From Candidatus Phycosocius bacilliformis (GTDB lineage: Bacteria > Pseudomonadota > Alphaproteobacteria > Caulobacterales > Aquidulcibacteraceae), in the NCBI RefSeq assembly GCF_003112735.1, contig NZ_BFBR01000001.1:496001-560000 (forward strand): DNA of 64,000 nucleotides, written 5' to 3'. Shown one piece after another: positions 17,752-26,913 of the stretch. Positions within the stretch are counted from its first letter, which is position 1. The number at the start of each line of letters is the position of its first letter. The position numbers and the translations under genes were made by a program. Below the pieces are notes generated by a model, which was not told the DNA's origin, did not search any database, and saw nothing but the letters and a program-made list of their open reading frames with translations.

Positions 17752-18906
17752 TCAGGCCGCGCGCACCCGCGTCATCGCGGCTTCAAAGGCCTGAGTAATG
17801 GCCGAACCCGCATATTTCCCATATTCACACTTAGCCATGATGTCGGCTGGCGGGAAAATCGTCGGGTTGTTCTTGTAAGTATCATCCATCAAGGCCTTAG
17901 CGGCCGCATTGGGTGTTGGATACAGGATGGTCTTGGTGATGTTGGCCCCGTTTTGACCATCCAGAAGGAAGTTGATGAAGGCATGGGCATTGTTCGGATT
18001 GGGCGCACCAACCGGGATACACATGCAGTCCGAGTTTAACAGCGAGCCTTCCTTCGGCACCACAAAGGCAAGGTCGGGATCTTCGGTCTCTTTCTGCGCA
18101 ATATCGCCATTATACTCGAGCACGATATCGACTTCTCGTGACATCAAGAGATCCTGGCCATTGTCCTCATGGAAGTTCTTGATATTCGGCTTTTGCTTGA
18201 TCAGCATGTCTTCGACCTGCTTGATCAATTCAGGCGTCGCATCATTGACACTCTTCCCTAAATATTTGAAGCCAAGGCGGAATACGTCCGCACTTTCGGC
18301 CAAGAGCGACAAGCGCCCTTTGTATTCAGCGCTGTCATAGAGATATTTCCAGCTGTCGGGGATCACGCCCCCCTTCATGGCCGACTTGCGATAGCCAATT
18401 CCCAAGACGAGCCACGTGTAAGGCATGGAATACTTCCGGCCGGGGTCGAAATCAGCGTCTTGGAACTCAGGCAAAAGGTTTTTCTTATTGGGGATTTTGG
18501 CATGGTCGAGCGGTGCCAACATCTTGGCCTCAACCATGCGGGCAACATATTCGTTCGAGGGCATGATAACGTCAAAGCCTGGATTGCCCGCGCGGAATTT
18601 AGCAAACAGCTCGTCATTATTGGCAAACAAGGTCATATTGACCTCGACGCCGCTAGCAGCCTTGAAATCCGCCAATGTGGTTTCGCCGATATAGGTGTCC
18701 CAATTATAAAAGGCGAGTTTGTTGCCTTCCGAGCCTTCGATCACCAGTTTACCATCCGCTTTGGCTTCAGGTTTGGAGGGTGAACAGGCCGACAGGGTCA
18801 AGGCGGCCGCCGTCGCCCCAAAGGCTGCCATGAAGGCGCGCCGAGAATGGGGCCGCAGGCGGAGGAACAAATCAACTTCTTCACGTGTCAATGGGCGTTC
18901 ATTCAT
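17752..18906 (-). CDS. potF: Spermidine/putrescine-type ABC transporter substrate-binding lipoprotein
   Basis: A periplasmic polyamine-binding protein of 384 residues (PotD/PotF family). The N-terminus has a twin-arginine-like SRRAFM, a hydrophobic run and a lipobox LTLSAC, then LAFYNWDTYIGETTLADF, a typical PotD opening, and later FDVIMPSNEYVARM and the LGIGYRKS segment. The start at 18906 follows AGAGGAGAA; the frame is open to 18960. It is the last gene of the operon and is followed by a strong terminator. No permease or ATPase gene for this transporter lies in the window, so it must use components encoded elsewhere. Confidence 0.88.
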   Translation of the reverse strand: MNERPLTREEVDLFLRLRPHSRRAFMAAFGATAAALTLSACSPSKPEAKADGKLVIEGSEGNKLAFYNWDTYIGETTLADFKAASGVEVNMTLFANNDELFAKFRAGNPGFDVIMPSNEYVARMVEAKMLAPLDHAKIPNKKNLLPEFQDADFDPGRKYSMPYTWLVLGIGYRKSAMKGGVIPDSWKYLYDSAEYKGRLSLLAESADVFRLGFKYLGKSVNDATPELIKQVEDMLIKQKPNIKNFHEDNGQDLLMSREVDIVLEYNGDIAQKETEDPDLAFVVPKEGSLLNSDCMCIPVGAPNPNNAHAFINFLLDGQNGANITKTILYPTPNAAAKALMDDTYKNNPTIFPPADIMAKCEYGKYAGSAITQAFEAAMTRVRAA

Positions 18907-18938
18907 TCTCGTTTCTCCTCTTTCTGTCACTTCGGAGG

Positions 18939-20339
18939 CTAGGCGTTGCGGAAGCACCAATCATAATCTGCCAATGGGATGTGGGCGAAGTAGCGATCCT
19001 GCTCTGTGCGCTTCACAATTGCGTACATGGCTTGGAAACGAGCACCCAAATAGTCTTTCAGCACATCAGATGCTGCAAAACTATCCACCGCAGCAAACCA
19101 ATTCTTGGGTAAGTCAACGGGTGCCTTGTCAGCCTGGGAATAGCCATCGCCCTGAATGGCGCGACCAGGATCGAGTTTGTTGGTCAGGCCGTAATGTACC
19201 CCTGCCAGCATGGTTGCCAGCGCCAGATAGGGATTGGCATCGGCCCCAGACACCCGATGTTCCACATGGCGGCTAGCCGCGGGACCGGCTGTCACCCGCA
19301 GACCAACCGTGCGGTTGTTCACCCCCCAAGTCGCCGCAACTGGGGCATAGGAATTGCCAACAAAGCGACGATAGGAATTCTGATTGGGGGCGAAGATCGC
19401 CATCCCGGCAGGCAGAAGGTGTTGCATGCCCGCTATCGCATGGCGCAATTCCGGAGTGCCCTCTGGATCCTCGGCTCCAAAAATATTGCGACCCTCGCGA
19501 TCGAGGACCGACACATGCAAATGCTGACCATTGCCAGCACGTCCCTCAAAAGGCTTGGCCATAAAGGTGGCGTCCATACCGTGCTTGACCGCACAGCCCT
19601 TGACCAGACGCTTGAACATCATCGCTTCATCGGCCACCCTTAAAGCATCCGCACGATGCTCCAATCCGATCTCTAGCTGTCCAGGAGCAAATTCGCTGAT
19701 CGCCGCCTCAATAGGCAGGCCTTGTATCTCGGCGGCCGCATAAAGATCGCGCAGATACGGCATGTGATCATCGAGTTCCCGCAAGCCATAGACTTCATTT
19801 CCGACTGGCACATGCCCGCTGATGGGCGACGCCGGCAAAGTCGGGGCCTCGCCGCCAAAGCGCTGGTCGCACAGATAAAATTCCAGCTCGCACGCCACAT
19901 CTGGCGTCAGACCGTCCGCAGCGAACCGGTCGAGTACACGTTGGAGTACGTGGCGGGGATCAAGATCGCTGGCTCGCCCGTCCAATTCATAAAGCGACAA
20001 AACACATTGGGCGACATCATCACCCAGCCAGGGGGCCTTCACCAATGTGTTGGGGGCAGGCTTGGCCAGACGATCCGCATCGCCATCCTCCCAAACAAGG
20101 CCCGTTGCCTCACAATCGGCGCCCGTTATGTCCACCACTGTGATGGATCCAGGAAGATAACGACCATGGCCATAGACGGTCAAAAGTTCATGCGCACGTA
20201 TACGCTTACCGCGTGGTGGGCCACTCATTGGATTATACAAGATGTCGATGAAGGCAATGCTGGGATTAGCAGCTAGAAACGCCTCTGCGTCGGCGCGGCT
20301 GGCAATACCGCGGGTATGCTGGGTGGATTTTTCAGACAA
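18939..20339 (-). CDS. puuA: Glutamine-synthetase-like gamma-glutamylpolyamine ligase (second copy)
   Basis: A 466-residue member of the glutamine synthetase superfamily, closest in type to PuuA, which joins glutamate to putrescine with ATP at the start of polyamine breakdown. It has the beta-grasp N-terminus with GPPRGKRI, the metal-binding ELEFYL segment, NGQHLHVS, the WGVNNRTVGLR segment and EHRVSGADANPYLA. These catalytic-domain motifs are intact. It lies 9 bases after a related but clearly different copy, so the two may use different amines or form a mixed enzyme. True nitrogen-assimilating GlnA is less likely given the neighbours. Confidence 0.85.
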   Translation of the reverse strand: MSEKSTQHTRGIASRADAEAFLAANPSIAFIDILYNPMSGPPRGKRIRAHELLTVYGHGRYLPGSITVVDITGADCEATGLVWEDGDADRLAKPAPNTLVKAPWLGDDVAQCVLSLYELDGRASDLDPRHVLQRVLDRFAADGLTPDVACELEFYLCDQRFGGEAPTLPASPISGHVPVGNEVYGLRELDDHMPYLRDLYAAAEIQGLPIEAAISEFAPGQLEIGLEHRADALRVADEAMMFKRLVKGCAVKHGMDATFMAKPFEGRAGNGQHLHVSVLDREGRNIFGAEDPEGTPELRHAIAGMQHLLPAGMAIFAPNQNSYRRFVGNSYAPVAATWGVNNRTVGLRVTAGPAASRHVEHRVSGADANPYLALATMLAGVHYGLTNKLDPGRAIQGDGYSQADKAPVDLPKNWFAAVDSFAASDVLKDYLGARFQAMYAIVKRTEQDRYFAHIPLADYDWCFRNA

Positions 20340-20348
20340 GACAGGACC

Positions 20349-21734
20349 TCAGACTTTCAAGAGCAGATGTTCGCGTTCCCACGCTGACACGACGCCTTCG
20401 AAAGCATCGAGTTCATCCAGTTTCACATGCGCAAAGACGCGACAGAATTCCTCGCCAAAGACTTCTCGCATGGGTTCGCAATTTTGGAAACGACCCAGCG
20501 CCTCGTCCAACGTACGCGGCAGCGAGCGTGGCATGCGATAGGCCGACGTGGTAATCAAAGGTCCGGGCTCTAAACCTTGCACCATTCCGACATAGCCGCA
20601 CGCAAGCGACGACGCGATCGCCAAATAAGGATTGGCATCAGCGCCGGGCAAGCGGTTTTCCACCCGCCGGTTGCGTCCGTCACTGATCGGGGTTCGCAAT
20701 CCGCATGAGCGGTTATCCAGACCCCATTGCACATTGATCGGGGCATCAAATTGCGGCCGCATGCGACGAAACGAGTTGACGTTCGGGGCAAACAGCGGCG
20801 CGACTTCAGGCAGATAGGTCTGCAGTCCGCCAACAAACGACCGGAACAGCTTGGAGTCGGTGCCATTGGCATTGGCAAACAAATTACGGCCGGTTGCCTT
20901 ATCCACGAGCGACTGGTGAATATGCATGGCGCTACCGGGCTGGTTATCCATTGGTTTGGCCATGAATGTTGCATAGACATTTTGCGACAACGCAACTTGG
21001 CGCACGATGCGTTTGAACATCAAAACCTGATCAGCCAATTCTAGCGCGTTGCCATGGTTGAAATTGACTTCGAGCTGGGCCGCGCCGGCTTCGTGGATCA
21101 TCGTCTCAATATCGAGGTCGGCGATTTCGCAATATTCATAAATCTGCTCGATCAGATCTTCATATTCATTGATGGCTTCCAGACCATAGGGTTGAGAGAC
21201 GGTCTCGGCCCGACCCGAACGGCCCACCGGGGTCTCCAATGGCAAATCGGGGTCGATGTTGCGGGCAGTCAGGAAGAATTCCACTTCCGGGGCAACAACC
21301 GGCTCCCAACCCCGCTCGGCATAAAGGTCAAGGACCCTGCGCAAGACCTGACGCGGCGCAATATCAATCAGCTTACCCGCATGAGAATAGGCGTCGGTCA
21401 CCACATAGGCCGTTGGTGTGCGATAGCCCGGTGCCACGCAGATCGAGGTCGGATCGGGCACCAGCACGCAATCGGGGTCGAGGGTGTCAGAAAAGCCATC
21501 TTCGTCATCGGTTTCCAGGTCCGGATATTCCCCGGTCACGGTCACTCGCAAGATTGACGACGCTATTCGTAAGGTGTGATTGGAAACGCCTTTCAAAAAA
21601 CGTGGTGCGGGCACAACCTTGCCCCGGATAATCCCATTCATATCCGGCAGGATCAGCTCAATTTCTGCAACGCCTTTTTCCTTGATCCAGGCCTCGAGGC
21701 GCTTGTGAATGCTTGGATCTGTTTCGAACGACAT
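20349..21734 (-). CDS. puuA: Glutamine-synthetase-like gamma-glutamylpolyamine ligase (first copy)
   Basis: A 461-residue glutamine synthetase superfamily enzyme predicted to glutamylate polyamines. Visible segments are the N-terminal MNGIIRGKVVP, the metal-site PEVEFFL, SAMHIHQSLV, the nucleotide and substrate loop WGLDNRSCGLR, and ENRLPGADANPYLAIA near the C-terminus. It sits between the aminotransferase and the second ligase in the same leftward operon. Its divergence from the downstream copy is too great for a recent duplication. Confidence 0.85.
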   Translation of the reverse strand: MSFETDPSIHKRLEAWIKEKGVAEIELILPDMNGIIRGKVVPAPRFLKGVSNHTLRIASSILRVTVTGEYPDLETDDEDGFSDTLDPDCVLVPDPTSICVAPGYRTPTAYVVTDAYSHAGKLIDIAPRQVLRRVLDLYAERGWEPVVAPEVEFFLTARNIDPDLPLETPVGRSGRAETVSQPYGLEAINEYEDLIEQIYEYCEIADLDIETMIHEAGAAQLEVNFNHGNALELADQVLMFKRIVRQVALSQNVYATFMAKPMDNQPGSAMHIHQSLVDKATGRNLFANANGTDSKLFRSFVGGLQTYLPEVAPLFAPNVNSFRRMRPQFDAPINVQWGLDNRSCGLRTPISDGRNRRVENRLPGADANPYLAIASSLACGYVGMVQGLEPGPLITTSAYRMPRSLPRTLDEALGRFQNCEPMREVFGEEFCRVFAHVKLDELDAFEGVVSAWEREHLLLKV

Positions 21735-21750
21735 GGGTCACCAATGGCTG

Positions 21751-23094
21751 CTAGAGGATTTCGTCAAGAATAGAGTCCAAAGCCGATACATAGGCTTGAG
21801 GGACCGACTGAGGCAGGCCCGGACCCGCCAGAAGCATATTGTGGAAAGGGGTGACGAGAAAGCCCCGGTTCAACAAACCCAAATGAATGGCCGCTTCCAA
21901 ATCATGATCGAAGCTGGCCCGCATTTCCACCGCATTGGTCGGCAAATCTGGGGCAAAGACGGTTTCAAGACGCGCGCCCAAACGAATAACGGACCAAGGC
22001 AGGCCCCGGACTTTGATCAATGTGTTAAGAGCGTCTTCCAGCCCAATCGCTGAGGCGATCATGCCCGCATAAGTGGTCTCGGTCATCACCTCGCCCAAAC
22101 AGGCGCGCAACGCCGCCATTTGCAGCGGAGACCCCGACAAAGTTGTTCCGACACCGGAATGACCAGGGGGTATGTCGCGGCGAATCCGCTCAATTCCAGC
22201 CTTTACCGCCTCGTTAAAGCCCCAAATGCCGGTGGGAATGCCCCCAGCCACAGCCTTGCCAGCAACAAAGATGTCAGGTTCAAGGCCAAACGTACCCGTC
22301 CAACCGCCCGGACCCGTCGACAAAGTATGTGTCTCATCAATCAAAAGGAGACTGCCATGGCTACGTGTCAGGCGGCGAACATCCTCCAAGAAGCCCGGCT
22401 GTGGCGCAACAATACCGCAATTGGTCAAGGCAGGCTCAGTAATGACACAGGCGATGTCTTCGCGCGCGAGCGCTTTGGCCAAAGCGTCCACATCATTGAA
22501 GGGCACACAAACACTGACATCGGCCAAATCATAGGCCTGACCCCACAGACTGGGTTTGGCCTCGGTCCGGCCATTGATGAGATTAACGGCCGTTTCGTCG
22601 ACTGCACCGTGGTAACAGCCGTCAAAAACCAGGATACGCTTCCGGCCTGTGATGGCACGTGCGGCGCGCAAGGCAAAACGGTTAGCATCAGAAGCTGTCA
22701 GCGTGATCTGCCAATAAGGCAATCCAAAGCGGCTGCGCAGCAAATCTCCAACGGCCTCAACATCGGCTGATGGCAGCATGGCGGTCAGGCCATGGGCAGC
22801 TTGGGCGGCGACAGCTTTTGCAACGGGTGCGGGATTGTGACCAAACATCGCCCCAGTATCGCCCAGACACAAGTCGGTTAGTTCATGACCATCAAGATCT
22901 AAAAGCGTCGTCCCGCTCGCAGAGGCGACAACCAGAGGGAATGGCATCGGCCAGTCGAGCATCCAGTGCTGGGGAACACCGCCGAAAAAGCCGTTATCGT
23001 GACGGGCCCGCGCGGCACTTAAGGGACGGGAGCGCCTAAAGGCGTCGCTCTCGCGCGCCTTGAACTCAGCCAGCTTCTCCCGGTCGATCGACAC
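21751..23094 (-). CDS. Class III PLP-dependent aminotransferase, polyamine/amino-acid type
   Basis: A PLP enzyme of 447 residues in the class III family, which includes putrescine and omega-amino-acid transaminases and glutamate-1-semialdehyde mutase. It shows GNTGAMFGHN-like substrate loop residues, the ILVFDGCYHG segment, DETHTLSTGPGG before the cofactor, and the catalytic lysine in FVAGKAVAGGIPTG. Although it lies not far from photosynthesis genes and resembles GSA mutase, its operon with glutamyl-polyamine ligases and a PotF-like protein points to polyamine breakdown rather than tetrapyrrole synthesis. It starts 61 bases after the GntR gene. Confidence 0.85.
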   Translation of the reverse strand: MSIDREKLAEFKARESDAFRRSRPLSAARARHDNGFFGGVPQHWMLDWPMPFPLVVASASGTTLLDLDGHELTDLCLGDTGAMFGHNPAPVAKAVAAQAAHGLTAMLPSADVEAVGDLLRSRFGLPYWQITLTASDANRFALRAARAITGRKRILVFDGCYHGAVDETAVNLINGRTEAKPSLWGQAYDLADVSVCVPFNDVDALAKALAREDIACVITEPALTNCGIVAPQPGFLEDVRRLTRSHGSLLLIDETHTLSTGPGGWTGTFGLEPDIFVAGKAVAGGIPTGIWGFNEAVKAGIERIRRDIPPGHSGVGTTLSGSPLQMAALRACLGEVMTETTYAGMIASAIGLEDALNTLIKVRGLPWSVIRLGARLETVFAPDLPTNAVEMRASFDHDLEAAIHLGLLNRGFLVTPFHNMLLAGPGLPQSVPQAYVSALDSILDEIL

Positions 23095-23155
23095 ATGTCA
23101 CCTCGTTATTTGTTATAACGGGGCGAGGGTGGGGTTGGTCAAGTCGGTCAGCGCA

Positions 23156-23827
23156 TTAAATGCGCTTGATCATCCAATCGAGACCATCTTGCACATCTGC
23201 GGCAATGGCGGCGCGCAAACCGGCCTCGTCGCCAGCCTCAATTGCCCGCAGCGCATCACCGTGACGATCAGAGAGGTCAAGTTCATTGACCGCGTCAGGA
23301 TACATCAAACGCATGAATGGACCAAAACGCACCCACAGGCTTTCAATCATTGGGACGATTACATCTGACGGACAGGCTCGGTAAAGCCCAAAGTGGAACG
23401 CATGATTGCTGGCCATGTAGCCGGCCATATCACCTTGTCGCAGGGCATCATTCATCGTGTCATTCGCCTTTTTCATTGCTTGGCGATGGCGACCACGCAC
23501 ATAGGGTAATGCGCGGGCAGCGGCCTCAGGTTCAAGCAATGTGCGGGCTTGCAGCAATTCCAGCATCCCTTTTCGATCAATCAAGGGCACCGTGATCCGG
23601 CGGGTTGCCCCGACGCAGAGAGCATGTTCAGCTGTCAAGCGCCAGACAGCGTCGCGGACCGGGGTGACACTGCCACCCAATTCCGTTGCCAGTGTGCGCA
23701 AACTCAGGCTTTCACCAGGTGCAAAAGCCCCGCGAGAAAGACGGGCCCGCAATTCCTGATAAATTGCCTCGTGCAGCGGTTCGGATCGGTCGGCGACATC
23801 CAACAGGGCGCTCGGGGTTTCGGCCAT
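23156..23827 (-). CDS. GntR/FadR-family transcriptional regulator
   Basis: A 223-residue regulator with an N-terminal winged helix (about 15-80; EAIYQELRARLSRGAFAPGESL and RTLATELGGSVTPVRDAVWRL) and a C-terminal all-helical FCD ligand domain (about 95-215). Proteins of this build bind small organic acids or amines and usually control their own operon. It lies 3 bases after the nitroreductase stop and upstream of the aminotransferase, so polyamine-related induction is the likely job (inferred). Confidence 0.88.
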   Translation of the reverse strand: MAETPSALLDVADRSEPLHEAIYQELRARLSRGAFAPGESLSLRTLATELGGSVTPVRDAVWRLTAEHALCVGATRRITVPLIDRKGMLELLQARTLLEPEAAARALPYVRGRHRQAMKKANDTMNDALRQGDMAGYMASNHAFHFGLYRACPSDVIVPMIESLWVRFGPFMRLMYPDAVNELDLSDRHGDALRAIEAGDEAGLRAAIAADVQDGLDWMIKRI

Positions 23828-23830
23828 AGA

Positions 23831-24421
23831 TCAAAGCACCTGGCAAGCAGTTTCAAAGGACAGACGGGGCAGACGCGGGAACAGATCCTTATCCGTTCCA
23901 TGACCAAGATTCACGAGAAAATTGGACTTCCAGCCTGTCTCGGCAAAGAAGGCCTGATCGACACCGGCATTATCAAAACCGCTCATCGGCCCGCAGTCCA
24001 GCCCCAAGGCACGTGCAGCCATCATCAGATAGGCCCCTTGAAGCGTGCCATTTCGGAAAGCCGCCTCGGCCCCACCATCCGGCATGCCTGAATACCACGT
24101 CGCCGCGTCGGGATTGTGCGGGAATAGCTCCGGGATTTTGTCGTAGAATTTGGGATCAGTCGCGACGATCACCGTCCAAGGCGCAGCCATGGTTTTGTCG
24201 ACATTTCCGGGAGCAAGGTAGGGTTTGAGCTTGGCTTTGGCCTCTGGCGAGCCGATGAAGGCAAAGCGGGCTGGTGAGCAATTGGCGCTGGTTGGCCCCC
24301 ATTTGGTCAGATCATATACAGCCCTCATCAGGCTTTCAGGCAAGTCTTCATTGACCCAGCCATTGCGAGTGCGCGCGGTGACAAAGAGTTGGTCAAGCAT
24401 ATCCTCAGGCAAAGCTGGCAT
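23831..24421 (-). CDS. Nitroreductase-family protein, RutE/malonic semialdehyde reductase-like
   Basis: A 196-residue flavin-dependent oxidoreductase. The [16 protein letters not shown] segment is the FMN-binding opening typical of RutE/HadB-type 3-hydroxypropionate dehydrogenases, and [18 protein letters not shown] matches the C-terminal half. In known pathways this enzyme reduces malonic semialdehyde to 3-hydroxypropionate. In this operon a semialdehyde formed from polyamine deamination is a reasonable substrate, but that is inference. It leads the operon 41 bases after nfuA and nearly abuts the GntR gene. Confidence 0.83.
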   Translation of the reverse strand: MPALPEDMLDQLFVTARTRNGWVNEDLPESLMRAVYDLTKWGPTSANCSPARFAFIGSPEAKAKLKPYLAPGNVDKTMAAPWTVIVATDPKFYDKIPELFPHNPDAATWYSGMPDGGAEAAFRNGTLQGAYLMMAARALGLDCGPMSGFDNAGVDQAFFAETGWKSNFLVNLGHGTDKDLFPRLPRLSFETACQVL

Positions 24422-24462
24422 GGGCGAATCTCACAATATTCTCTGTTTTGGGGGAGGCGCGA

Positions 24463-25035
24463 TCAGAGGGCTTGCTCAACCCTAAGCACTTCGGGAACAT
24501 AGTGCTTGAGCATGTTCTCAATGCCTTGCTTGAGTGTGATGGTGGAGGATGGGCAACCCGCGCATGATCCGCGTAGGCGCAAATAAACTGTGCCGCTTTC
24601 CGGCTCAAAGCGGTCGAAGTCGATGTCACCACCGTCTTGGGCAACTGCTGGCCGCACCCGGGTGGCGAGCAATTCTTCAATCTCACGCACAATCTGCGCC
24701 GCATCCCCACTGTATTCCCCGGCTGACGAGGCGGGGCCAACTTGTGGAGACTCCGTCATCACAGGCTGGCCCGAGACGAATGTGTCCATAATCGCCCCCA
24801 GAAGCGAGGGCTTTATATGGGGCCAATCTATGGCCCCATCCTTGGTGACGGTAATAAAATCAGGACCGAAAAACACCCGGCGCACGCCCTCAATTCGGAA
24901 TAATGCCGCCGCCAAGGGCGAGACGGCAGCAGCAGCAGCATCGTTAAATTCTATGGCACCAGCCGGATGGACATCGCGTCCAGGCAAGAATTTCAACGTA
25001 GCGGGGTTCGGGGTGGCTTCGGTCTGGATAAACAT
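24463..25035 (-). CDS. nfuA: NfuA/NifU-like Fe-S cluster scaffold or carrier
   Basis: A 190-residue Fe-S carrier with two domains. The N-terminal Nfu_N domain opens with MFIQTEATPNPATLKFLPG, and the C-terminal NifU domain (about 112-188) has Cys158 and Cys161 in RGSCAGCPSSTITLKQGIE, the pair that holds a bridging [4Fe-4S] cluster. This is the common alphaproteobacterial and mitochondrial Nfu1 form. It would deliver clusters to apo-enzymes in the cytoplasm. It lies 83 bases downstream of a universal stress protein gene and may be expressed on its own. Confidence 0.94.
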   Translation of the reverse strand: MFIQTEATPNPATLKFLPGRDVHPAGAIEFNDAAAAAVSPLAAALFRIEGVRRVFFGPDFITVTKDGAIDWPHIKPSLLGAIMDTFVSGQPVMTESPQVGPASSAGEYSGDAAQIVREIEELLATRVRPAVAQDGGDIDFDRFEPESGTVYLRLRGSCAGCPSSTITLKQGIENMLKHYVPEVLRVEQAL

Positions 25036-25118
25036 GCCCTAGACATGGACCTTCTGAGCTGAAAATTCAACGCCTTTGCCAAAAGCTCAGCGATCAAGAC
25101 CGTGCGACTCTGAGAACA

Positions 25119-25592
25119 TCAACTAGCCAACTCTGCCAATTCCTCATCGCTCAGGCCTGCTGGCACAATCATAATGGCCACCGCCCGCGCCCCAAAGCCG
25201 AAGCCGCCACGCATTGCCGCCGCCACAAGCGGACCCGGCCCCCCACGCCCGGCCGCGGCAGCCAATAACAAGGTCTTCACACTCGGGGTAGCATCAATAA
25301 AGCTGCGGATCTGATGATCCAGCGTACCTTCATGCACCACAAGCTCGGGCACAAGACCACCCGCCTGCCAAGCAACATCGGACAGCGCCTGCAATTCATC
25401 CAGCGCTTCAAGGCGCATACGCTCACGCATGGCTTCGCCCATGGCAGACCACAGGCCCGGATCCAAAGGTTCGACCACCCGCAGAATAACCAAACTAGCC
25501 TGTGTGCTGGCCGCCCGCTTAGCCCCGAAATAGACTGCCGCCCGGCATTCTGGGCTGTCGTCGGCAATGCAGAGAAGTTTGCGCTCAGCCAT
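25119..25592 (-). CDS. Universal stress protein (UspA family)
   Basis: A single UspA domain of 157 residues. It begins KLLCIADDSPECRAAVYFGAKRAA, the first strand and helix of the fold, and contains ASLVILRVVEP. The usual GxxGxxxxxxxxGS ATP-binding loop near the C-terminus is replaced by a glycine-rich AGRGGPGPLVAAAMRGG, so nucleotide binding is doubtful. It starts 6 bases after the DUF2333 gene and is probably co-transcribed with it. Confidence 0.88.
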   Translation of the reverse strand: MAERKLLCIADDSPECRAAVYFGAKRAASTQASLVILRVVEPLDPGLWSAMGEAMRERMRLEALDELQALSDVAWQAGGLVPELVVHEGTLDHQIRSFIDATPSVKTLLLAAAAGRGGPGPLVAAAMRGGFGFGARAVAIMIVPAGLSDEELAELAS

Positions 25593-25598
25593 CAGAGA

Positions 25599-26636
25599 TC
25601 AGCGTTGCAGAATGTCTGTGATTTCGCGCAATTTGGCCCGCGCGCGCAACAGATAGAAGCCCTCGGTCGACAAATGATTGGGCATGAACAGCGCGCTTGG
25701 CGAAGCATTTTGCACCACCAGCGGCTGCAAACTGGCGGCAGTGGCTAAATCGGCGAGCATGGCATCATAAAGCCCTGCGACCCGGCGCTCGACCAAGACA
25801 TCCTTAAAGTCCTCGCGCACAGCCCGCAGCGTGATGAAGTAGGCATAGGACTGGCCTTTGACAAAGTAGAATAACTTGTCGGCCCGGCGGTCGATAAAGA
25901 CTTTTCGACCCGCCCCGATTTGCTTTTCCAAAGCATCGGAGGAAGACCCCAGATCAAGCGCGGATCGTGACAACAAAGCCTGGAGATTATCGGCACGGAC
26001 ATCGAAAACTGCGCGGCCTTCTGCGACCCGGGCATTATAAGCAATCAAGGCTGTCCGCGCCTTGCGATATTCTTGATCTGCGGAAGATGTGGGCCAAGGA
26101 TCCAACAACCAAGTATCCGGCTGGCGCGACAAGCCCTGGCGGGCCTTGCCCAGATCAGGATCAGCAGCTGACGTGCCCCGTGTGCGGCCAATATAGCTCT
26201 CAATCTCGACCGTAATATTCGATAGCGCCTTGACCATGCCAGACTGGAAATTGGCCATATTGCCGCCGTAGCGCAGTAGGGCCGCTGGCTGGAAGGGTTG
26301 GGTATTGGGGGCCCAAGCGGTCTGGTTGATTTCCCGATCAATCAAGCCGGCGATCACCGCGACGGTCTTGGAAGCACCCGGCCCGGGGTCCTCAGCCTTG
26401 AAGTTCAAGTCATCATTTATGCGATGGGTCAAAATCGACCCCATCACGTAATAGATAGGTATCACAACCAAGACCGCGGCAATAACCCAACCACGCCAAC
26501 CGCGCGCTGGTTTAACGGCTGGCGGGGGAACAGGGCTGGCATTCTGGGCGGCGGCAAACGGATCAGCCGGCGGTGACGGTCGTACCAACCGTTTCAGCCC
26601 AGCCCATGAATGGCGCACGCGTTGACCAAAATCCAT
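25599..26636 (-). CDS. DUF2333 family membrane-anchored protein
   Basis: A 345-residue protein of the DUF2333 family, whose function is not known. A basic N-terminus and proline-rich stretch are followed by one membrane helix (about residues 48-68, VIAAVLVVIPIYYVMGSIL) and a large, probably periplasmic, helical domain with the family segment KSQSYAYF-like FVKGQSYAYFITLRAVREDF. The ATG at 26636 is favoured over the upstream frame opening at 26699, because the intervening Cys/Arg-rich residues look untranslated. It is coupled to the downstream universal stress protein gene by a 6-base gap. Confidence 0.8.
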   Translation of the reverse strand: MDFGQRVRHSWAGLKRLVRPSPPADPFAAAQNASPVPPPAVKPARGWRGWVIAAVLVVIPIYYVMGSILTHRINDDLNFKAEDPGPGASKTVAVIAGLIDREINQTAWAPNTQPFQPAALLRYGGNMANFQSGMVKALSNITVEIESYIGRTRGTSAADPDLGKARQGLSRQPDTWLLDPWPTSSADQEYRKARTALIAYNARVAEGRAVFDVRADNLQALLSRSALDLGSSSDALEKQIGAGRKVFIDRRADKLFYFVKGQSYAYFITLRAVREDFKDVLVERRVAGLYDAMLADLATAASLQPLVVQNASPSALFMPNHLSTEGFYLLRARAKLREITDILQR

Positions 26637-26913
26637 CTGAACTCTCCGCCTCGTCCCGCATCGGGCACCATCTGGAAGATGGATCCCATCAAGGTTCAAT
26701 CACGAACGGGGCTTCACTGGCAAGTCATTCTCAAGGAATTCGTGGTGATCGGTGGCTTCGAAGACCTCAAAAGCCATGGCTGACAGGCTTTTCCCCAAAC
26801 CAACTAGTGGATTCTGCGCCGATCACAGATGCGTGACTCTGGACCTGATTCAGATTCGCACTATAGTCCTTCCCATCTTTTTGGCTTGGATGCCGACTTG
26901 GAGAGGAAAAACG

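Noticed and set aside
21751-23094. Aminotransferase as hemL (glutamate-1-semialdehyde mutase) for tetrapyrrole synthesis
   Set aside because: The fold is shared, but the gene is inside a polyamine-type operon with GS-like ligases and PotF, and it is separated from the bch genes by several unrelated genes.
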